From Chloroflexota bacterium (lineage in GTDB: Bacteria > Chloroflexota > Anaerolineae > Anaerolineales > Anaerolineaceae), in the NCBI GenBank assembly GCA_023434145.1, contig JAEYTI010000200.1, positions 1-6,977 on the forward strand: a DNA stretch of 6,977 nt. The letters are read 5' to 3'. A model generated the notes under the pieces. That model ran no database searches and was not told the DNA's origin. It saw only the letters and a program-made list of their open reading frames with translations. Numbering within the stretch: the first letter of the stretch is position 1; every line of letters begins with the position of its first letter. Shown piece by piece: positions 1 to 4,355 of the stretch. Both the position numbers and the translations under genes were made by a program.

Positions 1-26
1 CCCCCCCCCCCCCCCCCCCCCCCCCC
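1..26. other. Poly-C run at contig end, probable artefact
   Basis: Twenty-six consecutive C bases open the window, followed by low-complexity C/A-rich sequence to about position 45. Two-colour short-read chemistry reports absent signal as G, and the reverse complement of such a read tail is poly-C, so an assembly artefact at a contig edge is the simplest reading. A real homopolymer cannot be excluded from sequence alone. Confidence 0.75.
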
Positions 27-72
27 AAACCCACCAACAAACGGAAAAGTACCCAAAAATCTGAAATGCGCC

Positions 73-100
73 CTCTGGTAAAGGCTTAAGATCACCAGAG
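73..100. repeat. Inverted repeat with 7-bp arms
   Basis: CTCTGGT at 73-79 pairs with ACCAGAG at 94-100 around a 14-base loop that contains the palindrome CTTAAG. No T-run follows on either strand, so it does not look like an intrinsic terminator. The left arm belongs to an 11-base string, CCCTCTGGTAA, found again at 4179-4189 in the leader of the ECF operon. Confidence 0.45.
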
Positions 101-298
101 ACAATAATAGTGTATCATAAACCTGAACAATCTCTCCCTTTGACCAGGTAGGTACTATCCGGAAGAACATTGAACCATTTTCGCACCGGAAGTACAACTG
201 AGCAGGCATTCCGTAACGAGGCTCTTTGAGAACTGCTATTGGGTTGTGAGGGGTAGCAGATCAACCTCCTCATACAGCCACGGCAAAACCCAGAGACA

Positions 299-319
299 CC
301 GTAACGATTGTGTAACGGT
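299..319. promoter_or_regulatory. Possible operator: GTAACG repeats before sigma gene
   Basis: GTAACG occurs at 301-306 and again at 312-317, an 11-base period that would place both copies on the same DNA face. A third copy, within the 8-mer CCGTAACG shared with 299-306, lies at 211-218. The pair is framed by ACCGT (298-302) and ACGGT (315-319). The location just ahead of the sigma-factor start is suggestive of a regulatory site, but no regulator or known consensus is recognised. Confidence 0.25.
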
Positions 320-357
320 AGCGGCGTATGCTTGTAGCTTGGGATGAGGTTCGCAGG

Positions 358-819
358 ATGGCGTATATGATGCAAGCGGTGAATAAATACGGCACGGTTT
401 CGGCTCAGGCGCTCGCCTTGCAAGTGCAGGATGAGGCCTATACGTTTGCCTACTACCTGCTCGGTGATGAAAAAGCCGCCGAAGCCGCAACGCAAGCTGC
501 CTTCGATAGCGTCCCACGCCATGGAAAGCTTCAAATGGAGCAGTTCCGGCAGGCCGTGCTGCGCGGCGTATTGAACAGGAGCCAGGCGGCCGCCCCGCTT
601 GTGCCATCCACCGGGCGGGCCGCCATGGAGCAGCGTGAAGATGTCACTCGCGCGTTGCTGCGCCTGCCCGCCGCTGAGCGCTCCGCGCTGGTGCTGGTCG
701 ATGTTCTCGGCATGGGCTATTACGATGCGGCGCGCATTATGGGTTGCTCGCGCAAGCAGATTACGCACCTGCTGGCACAGGGGCGGATGAAGTTTGCCCC
801 CGACGGTCAGATTCAGTAA
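358..819 (+). CDS. Divergent sigma-70 family (ECF-like) RNA polymerase sigma factor
   Basis: This is probably a small alternative sigma factor of 153 residues that directs RNA polymerase to a specific promoter set. I chose the ATG at 358 because GAGG lies 8 bases upstream; an in-frame ATG at 328 would add 10 residues but has a weak ribosome site. Counting from 358, residues about 20-52 resemble sigma region 2 (DEAYTFAYYLLGDEKAAEAA, then TQAAF), although the acidic residues usual in the AEDLTQ segment are replaced by AEAATQ. Residues about 60-75 resemble the FRxWLxxIARN stretch. Residues about 95-145 are a good region 4: LLRLPAAERSALVLVDVLGM followed by a helix-turn-helix, YYDAARIMGCSRKQITHLLA. 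There is no C-terminal extension and no adjacent anti-sigma gene. Its stop overlaps the end of the convergent aconitase X small-subunit gene by 7 bp. The family call is fairly secure through region 4; its promoter specificity and activity are unknown. Confidence 0.72.
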   Translation: MAYMMQAVNKYGTVSAQALALQVQDEAYTFAYYLLGDEKAAEAATQAAFDSVPRHGKLQMEQFRQAVLRGVLNRSQAAAPLVPSTGRAAMEQREDVTRALLRLPAAERSALVLVDVLGMGYYDAARIMGCSRKQITHLLAQGRMKFAPDGQIQ

Positions 820-1208
820 ATCTCGATTACCCCAGCCTCCGCATCCACCAACATGCGCATGCCGTTCTCGATTTGCTCCAGCGGTACGTGGTCGATGCAC
901 GGAATTTCCGAGATGATGCAGCCCACCGCCGTGATCGTCTCGCACTCGGCGTTGATCACTGCCGCAGGGGCTTTGCCGTTCATCTTCAACCGGTAGAGCG
1001 TATACGACCCGACGGTAGAGCCCTTGCCGGTGGGGAACACCAGCACGCGCCCGCTGATCGATTGGCCTTCCAGTTCGTGTCCCTTCTCGACCACCACGCC
1101 TGTGTCGGGGTCCACGCCGCCGAAGAAGGAGATACCCATGCGGGTCACCAGTGCTTCGCCTTCGGCCTGCCCGCCGTAGATCTTGCGCCCGTGCAGTGTC
1201 TCGGTCAT
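813..1208 (-). CDS. Aconitase X small (swivel) subunit, probable phosphomevalonate dehydratase small subunit
   Basis: This 131-residue protein matches the AcnX swivel-domain family (DUF126), which pairs with the larger AcnX catalytic subunit. The core fold signature runs through ISGRVLVFPTGKGSTVGSY (residues 51-69), then KAPAAVINAECETITAVGCI. The Ser in GKGSTVGS (Ser64) sits where the family places its catalytic serine. In archaea the two-subunit enzyme dehydrates mevalonate 5-phosphate; in some bacteria AcnX instead dehydrates cis-3-hydroxy-L-proline. The UbiD gene in the same operon favours the first role. The start ATG overlaps the stop of the large-subunit gene (ATGA at 1208-1205), and GGGAGAG lies 8 bases upstream, consistent with equimolar, coupled translation. 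It is last in the operon and its end overlaps the opposing sigma gene, leaving no room for an intergenic terminator. The family is near certain; the substrate is inferred. Confidence 0.9.
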   Translation of the reverse strand: MTETLHGRKIYGGQAEGEALVTRMGISFFGGVDPDTGVVVEKGHELEGQSISGRVLVFPTGKGSTVGSYTLYRLKMNGKAPAAVINAECETITAVGCIISEIPCIDHVPLEQIENGMRMLVDAEAGVIEIY

Positions 1209-2419
1209 AGCGGTTTCTCTCCCTGGAGCGCGATCGCAACCACCTCATCAAATGGACGCACGCGTGTCTTGAACTTGTTTTTGGAGGAAGCGTAGTAACA
1301 GGCCTTGGCGCTGTCGGTGGCGAGTGCATGGAAGCGCCCGCGGATGGGGGCAACCACGCAGCAGGTATCGGTAGCAAATACCGCGCCGCTGGCCTCGATG
1401 ATCTTCGTGTAGCCAAATTGGTCGGCCGTCTGCTTCACCGGGCGAGCGGCGGTGATCCAGAAGGTCTTTGTCACCCGTTTGCCATCCAGCAGCTGGGCGA
1501 TCCGCGCGATCTCCTCGATGGTCAGGTGCGGGCAGCCCAGCGAGACGAAGTCGATCTCCTCCGGCTCGGCGTCCGTCATGGCGGCGTAGGCGCGGTCCAG
1601 TTCCGCCTGCTCAATGGTGATGGTTTGGTCGGGTGGTGCATACCGGTCTGCCTCTAGGGTGGTGCCGGGCATGTGGAACAGGGCCACACCGCCGTAGGTG
1701 GCGATGCTGGCGCAAAAGGCTTTGCGTTCTTCTAATGTGTGGGCTTCCACGCCGGTAATGTACGGCACCTTGCCCACGTTCGCGCTTTCCAACCGTTCGC
1801 CGATCGCCCGGCCCAGCGCGCCGAAGCCATCTGTTCCGGCGACATTTGCCTCCACCCGCACGGTGACAGTGGGGCGGCGATTTTCGTCCAGGTGCAGCCC
1901 ATAGGCGGGGGTAAAGCCGGTTAGGGCGGCGGCAAGCGCGCTGGGCCCGCCCTCGCGGTTGGTGCGCGCGCCGAGGATGCTGTTGGCGTAGCACACCGCG
2001 CTGCTCTCTGCCCAGGCGATGGCTTCGCCAAATGCGGGCAGATTGCCAATCAGGTACGGCGTGCACGAGCAGGTGGTCTGTACGCCCATGCGCTCAAATG
2101 CCTCAATCACGCGCGTTTGCTGCGCGGCGAATTCGGGAGCAATACCCATCGCCTGCCAGTTTTCCACGTCCATACCTGCCGGGTTGAGCGTGGTCAGAAC
2201 CCGCGCCCGCCCGCCTCCCTCGGCCATTTCTGTTAGGAAGTGCAGCCCGGCCTCGCCCAAATTGTCGTAGCTCACCCCGGCGATCTGCACCGAAGTGACC
2301 GGCACCATCCCCTCCGCGCCGTAGATGATGCCCAATGCGGCGAGGATTTCCATCGCTTTGCGCGCAGAGCGTCCGTGCAGGCCCGCCAGCATGTCTTGCT
2401 GTTCTTGCGTCAGGTTCAT
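1205..2419 (-). CDS. Aconitase X large (catalytic) subunit, probable phosphomevalonate dehydratase large subunit
   Basis: This 404-residue protein belongs to the AcnX catalytic family (DUF521), iron-sulfur hydro-lyases related to aconitase. The start is MNLTQEQQDMLAG: the frame stays open upstream, but that part is only antisense to the decarboxylase gene. Family landmarks are CSCTPYL (117-123), ESSAVCYANSILGARTNREG (138-157), GCPHLTIEE (295-303) and DTCCVVAPI (351-359). Cys119, Cys296 and Cys353 are the likely Fe-S ligands by position in conserved motifs. With the small subunit it would remove water from a hydroxy acid; in the archaeal mevalonate route this is mevalonate 5-phosphate to trans-anhydromevalonate 5-phosphate. 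The two-subunit arrangement and the co-transcribed UbiD support that role over cis-3-hydroxyproline dehydration. Length is typical and no key motif is missing. It begins inside the stop codon of the decarboxylase gene (ATGA at 2419-2416). Confidence 0.92.
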   Translation of the reverse strand: MNLTQEQQDMLAGLHGRSARKAMEILAALGIIYGAEGMVPVTSVQIAGVSYDNLGEAGLHFLTEMAEGGGRARVLTTLNPAGMDVENWQAMGIAPEFAAQQTRVIEAFERMGVQTTCSCTPYLIGNLPAFGEAIAWAESSAVCYANSILGARTNREGGPSALAAALTGFTPAYGLHLDENRRPTVTVRVEANVAGTDGFGALGRAIGERLESANVGKVPYITGVEAHTLEERKAFCASIATYGGVALFHMPGTTLEADRYAPPDQTITIEQAELDRAYAAMTDAEPEEIDFVSLGCPHLTIEEIARIAQLLDGKRVTKTFWITAARPVKQTADQFGYTKIIEASGAVFATDTCCVVAPIRGRFHALATDSAKACYYASSKNKFKTRVRPFDEVVAIALQGEKPL

Positions 2420-3717
2420 CCGAGGAGTTTCTCCAGGTCTACGGTCGGGAAAGGCGCTTTCGAAAACGACTTTCCGGCAGTCTCCAGCGGCGCGGTGAGG
2501 TCGAAACCCACACGGGTAGTGCTGTGCGTGCCCGGCTCCGAGGACGGATCGAGGCTGGAGCCGGGGGAGCGGTCGAGGATCACCATATCGCTGTCGCCCT
2601 GGAAGCGGGTCGCCATGGCCCACTCTACCTCCAGCGGATTGTAGATGTCAATATCCTTGTCCACCACATACACGTGCTTACACGAGCGGTGCCCGGCAAA
2701 CGCAGCGGCGATGGCCTTCTTGCCGTCGTCCTCGTGCTGCTTGTCGATCTGCACGATCGCGTGCAGCCACGAGCACCCGCCTGGGTTGATGTTCACGTCC
2801 AGGCAGCGGACGACCTCATTGACCTTCTTAAAGATGGTCGGCTCGCGCGGCATGCCCATCAGCAGCTTGTGCTCCAGCGCGCCCGGCAGCAGTGCGTGCC
2901 AGATGGCATCGTGCCGGTGGGTGACCGCTTTGAGCACGAACACCGGCTCCTGGCGGATTACATCGTACGTCTCGGTCAAGTCCACGAAGGGGCCTTCCGC
3001 GTGGGTGCGGTCGAGATAGACCGTGCCTTCCAGCACGAACTCGCTCTCCGCCGGCACCAGCACGTCCACCATCTTTGCCCGCACCACGTTGAGCGGTTCG
3101 AGTGCGTTGGCAATCTCCAGTTCGTTCACGCCAAGTTCCACCGAGGTTGCGGCAGCAGCCAGCACATTGGGCGGGTTACCGATGCACACCGCCACGTCGA
3201 GCCGCTTGCGATCTTGCAGGAATGCGTCGAAGTGGCGCGAGCGCACTACCCGTACCGCCATTTCAGTCTTCGAGAACTGCATCATGCGGTGGAAATCCGC
3301 ATTCTGTCCGTGCTGCGGGTGCTTTGCAATCACCACACCCGATGAGATGTAATTACCACCGTCCAGCTCGCAGTGGCGCAGAATGGGCAGCCGATCCAGA
3401 TCGGGCGAAAGATCGACTACCTCCTGGCAGGGCGCGGAGTCGACCACCTTGGGTGGGCTGTGGTGGTCGATCGCGGAAGCCAGTGTGGGGATGATCTGCG
3501 CCACTGTGATGCCGAAGTAATCGGCGAACGTGGCTTTGCTGCCGAATAGATTGCCAACCACGCGGAAATCCGACTCGCGCACCTGCTCGAACAGCACCGG
3601 CTGCGGCTCCATCTGCTTTAGGATCCCGGCGATCTCGTAGGTTTTGGAGATTGGCTTGCGGACATGGGTAAGGCGTCCCTGGGATTCCAGGCGCTGTAAA
3701 TATTCGCGTAACGACAT
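2416..3717 (-). CDS. UbiD-family prenyl-FMN decarboxylase, probable anhydromevalonate phosphate decarboxylase
   Basis: This 433-residue cytoplasmic enzyme is of the UbiD family, which uses prenylated FMN to decarboxylate alpha,beta-unsaturated acids. The N-terminus MSLREYLQRLESQGRL is typical. Aligned by spacing to fungal Fdc1, Asn139, Arg144 and His162 match the cofactor/metal Asn, catalytic Arg and metal His. EGPFVD (241-246) supplies the catalytic Glu241, with Asp246 where Fdc1 has Glu. VPAESEFVLEG (221-231) is the usual strand before it. In archaea a UbiD homologue decarboxylates trans-anhydromevalonate 5-phosphate to isopentenyl phosphate, the step after aconitase X. Being first in an operon with both AcnX subunits argues for that role. 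Alternatives are another aromatic or enoic acid decarboxylase. GGAAGGA lies 7 bases before the ATG. Prenyl-FMN needs a UbiX prenyltransferase, which is not in this window. Confidence 0.9.
   Translation of the reverse strand: MSLREYLQRLESQGRLTHVRKPISKTYEIAGILKQMEPQPVLFEQVRESDFRVVGNLFGSKATFADYFGITVAQIIPTLASAIDHHSPPKVVDSAPCQEVVDLSPDLDRLPILRHCELDGGNYISSGVVIAKHPQHGQNADFHRMMQFSKTEMAVRVVRSRHFDAFLQDRKRLDVAVCIGNPPNVLAAAATSVELGVNELEIANALEPLNVVRAKMVDVLVPAESEFVLEGTVYLDRTHAEGPFVDLTETYDVIRQEPVFVLKAVTHRHDAIWHALLPGALEHKLLMGMPREPTIFKKVNEVVRCLDVNINPGGCSWLHAIVQIDKQHEDDGKKAIAAAFAGHRSCKHVYVVDKDIDIYNPLEVEWAMATRFQGDSDMVILDRSPGSSLDPSSEPGTHSTTRVGFDLTAPLETAGKSFSKAPFPTVDLEKLLG
2420..2434 (-). promoter_or_regulatory. 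Shine-Dalgarno of acnX large subunit inside a mini-hairpin
   Basis: On the minus strand, GGAG (2434-2431) is the best ribosome site for the large-subunit gene, 11 bases before its ATG. It forms a perfect short inverted repeat, GGAG-AAA-CTCC (2434-2424), with the sequence just downstream. A closed stem would hide the site unless ribosomes finishing the decarboxylase gene open it, which fits the ATGA overlap. The stem is only 4 bp, so chance is possible. Confidence 0.3.
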
Positions 3718-3724
3718 GCTCGCA

Positions 3725-3731
3725 TCCTTCC
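3725..3731 (-). promoter_or_regulatory. Ribosome binding site of the UbiD-family gene
   Basis: On the minus strand GGAAGGA (3731-3725) lies 7 bases ahead of the ATG at 3717-3715. It is a strong match to the anti-16S sequence at good spacing and supports that start. Confidence 0.65.
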
Positions 3732-3749
3732 AGGTTAGGGTACGGCATT

Positions 3750-3755
3750 ATTGTA
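3750..3755 (-). promoter_or_regulatory. Possible -10 box of the ubiD-acnX operon
   Basis: TACAAT on the minus strand would place a transcript start about 25 bases before the UbiD-family start codon. No good -35 hexamer is visible at the usual 17-base distance, where TACCCA stands instead, so the call rests on the -10 match alone. The tandem repeat at 3775-3790 would overlap the -35 area. Confidence 0.25.
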
Positions 3756-3774
3756 ATGGGAGATATGGGATTTG

Positions 3775-3790
3775 GGTATGTAGGTATGTG
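3775..3790. repeat. Tandem 8-bp repeat in the putative ubiD promoter
   Basis: GGTATGTA (3775-3782) is followed directly by GGTATGTG (3783-3790), two copies differing only at the last base. It lies about 60-75 bp upstream of the UbiD-family start. It could be a regulator site or a chance repeat. Confidence 0.4.
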
Positions 3791-4000
3791 AGATTGGATC
3801 GGTTGGTCTGTGCAATTTGCTCGGTTCTTTGCAGGGGCTGATGAAGATTAAGAAATGAATCGCGTAACTGAGATGGCTCTTTCCACCTACCGCCGGGCGG
3901 CAGACGCTCGCGCCCAGCCTTGGTTTTCATTAGCCTACTTTATCTGCGCGAGCTACAGTCACAGCTAGGGCAGCGAAGCCGCCGCAGCAAGCTGCTTATA

Positions 4001-4016
4001 CCCCACCTTCGTGGGG
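4001..4016. repeat. Hairpin, 6-bp GC stem
   Basis: CCCCAC-CTTC-GTGGGG is a perfect inverted repeat. Its full 16 bases are the exact reverse complement of 4066-4081, so the two hairpins could also pair with each other over 16 bp. No T-run follows it. Confidence 0.6.
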
Positions 4017-4063
4017 CTAAGAAAGCGAGACCGCAGCGAAATCTTATCGAGCAGCCATTTTTC

Positions 4064-4084
4064 AACCCCACGAAGGTGGGGTTT
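4064..4084 (+). repeat. Hairpin, 8-bp stem with short T-run
   Basis: AACCCCAC-GAAG-GTGGGGTT is a perfect 8-bp stem with a 4-base loop and is followed by only one more T before CGG. It contains the inverted copy of the 4001-4016 hairpin. It could act as a weak terminator for plus-strand transcription, but no plus-strand gene ends nearby, so repeat element is the better label. Confidence 0.55.
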
Positions 4085-4096
4085 CGGTTAGTAGCC

Positions 4097-4112
4097 GCCG
4101 GTTTCAACCGGC
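4097..4112. repeat. Hairpin, GCCGGTT/AACCGGC
   Basis: A perfect inverted repeat, GCCGGTT-TC-AACCGGC, which would close as a 6-bp stem with a TTCA loop. Outer bases GCC (4094-4096) and GGC (4114-4116) could extend the stem past one bulged A. No T-run follows. It appears to be a unit of the same repeat cluster. Confidence 0.55.
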
Positions 4113-4262
4113 AGGCACACGCAGGGAGCGAGGCTCCGTTGCGTGATCCAGTTTTTAATGTTCATTAGCCGCCAAGTACCCTCTGGTAAGAGCACGGATT
4201 CTTTTGCCTCTATCCAGGCACTGGCAGCGCAGTCTTTGTAAGGCATCATCGTCGCCGTCCTG

Positions 4263-4271
4263 TGCTACAAT
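4263..4271 (+). promoter_or_regulatory. Possible extended -10 promoter of the ecf operon
   Basis: TGCTACAAT combines a TG extension, one spacer base and TACAAT. No good -35 is found at 17 bases; TTGTAA at 4236-4241 is too far. Extended -10 promoters can do without one. Transcription would begin near 4278, giving a leader of about 75 bases before the ATPase gene. Confidence 0.35.
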
Positions 4272-4355
4272 TCCCTCGCAGCAAGGAATGCGCCATTGTT
4301 TTTCTACACATGTGAAGTTTGTGTGGAAAAATAAACATCGTTAGGCCAGGTGGGG

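Larger units (their letters stand above)
27..357. other. Non-coding region upstream of the sigma-factor gene
   Basis: I see no credible gene here. The reading frames crossing it are extensions of antisense frames from the neighbouring genes and have no recognisable domain. It is less GC-rich than the coding regions. It contains a 7-bp inverted repeat (73-100), two copies of CCGGAAG (159-165 and 186-192) and three copies of GTAACG (213-218, 301-306, 312-317). No tRNA, rRNA or convincing sigma-70 promoter was found. The region presumably holds the promoter of the sigma gene, but I cannot place it. Confidence 0.5.
3926..4170. repeat. Hairpin cluster bounded by a 10-bp direct repeat
   Basis: TTCATTAGCC occurs at 3926-3935 and 4161-4170, bracketing 225 bp. 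Within it are four inverted repeats: GCAGC-AA-GCTGC (3984-3995), CCCCAC-CTTC-GTGGGG (4001-4016), AACCCCAC-GAAG-GTGGGGTT (4064-4083) and GCCGGTT-TC-AACCGGC (4097-4112). Between and around them are related degenerate strings: CAGCGAAGCCGCCGCAGC (3971-3988), AAGCGAGACCGCAGC (4024-4038) and GAGCGAGGCTCCGTTGC (about 4127-4143). The layout suggests a REP-like or small non-autonomous mobile repeat. I see no terminal inverted repeats matching at the two ends and no transposase, so the flanking repeat may not be a target-site duplication. Confidence 0.4.
3718..4355. other. Intergenic region between divergent operons with hairpin repeats
   Basis: This 638-bp region separates the minus-strand ubiD-acnX operon from the plus-strand ecf operon. 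It is lower in GC than the genes. The short open frames crossing it (60-82 codons) run through hairpin repeats, lack clear ribosome sites and have no recognisable domain, so I call no gene. From left to right it holds a possible minus-strand promoter with a tandem repeat (3750-3790), a hairpin-rich repeat cluster (about 3926-4170) and a leader with a possible extended -10 promoter for the transporter genes (4263-4271). No known riboswitch was recognised in the leader. Confidence 0.6.

Noticed and set aside
115..1416. Long open frame of 433 codons on the minus strand
   Set aside because: It runs antisense to the sigma gene and out of frame through the aconitase X genes, with Arg/Pro/His-rich sequence typical of high-GC shadow frames and no domain.
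2420..2623. 68-codon N-terminal extension of the aconitase X large subunit
   Set aside because: The extension is out-of-frame decarboxylase coding sequence; family length and the ATGA junction fix the start at 2419.
2335..3345. Open frame of 336 codons on the plus strand
   Set aside because: It is antisense to the well-supported UbiD-family gene; its composition is shadow-like and no motif is recognisable.
3748..3930. 60-codon minus-strand frame in the intergenic region
   Set aside because: No ribosome site or domain; it covers the putative ubiD promoter and the tandem repeat.
4064..4084. Intrinsic terminator
   Set aside because: The stem is good but the T-run is too short (TTT then CGG) and no plus-strand gene ends upstream within reach; kept as a repeat.
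3984..4112. CRISPR array
   Set aside because: The repeats are short hairpins of different sequence and uneven spacing, with no regular repeat-spacer pattern and no cas gene.
3920..4168. 82-codon plus-strand frame in the intergenic region
   Set aside because: It runs through the hairpin repeats, so the peptide merely reflects repeat sequence; no ribosome site or known family.
4278..4355. Vitamin-sensing riboswitch in the ecf leader
   Set aside because: The leader is only about 75 bases, and I recognise no conserved TPP, cobalamin, FMN or preQ1 core.
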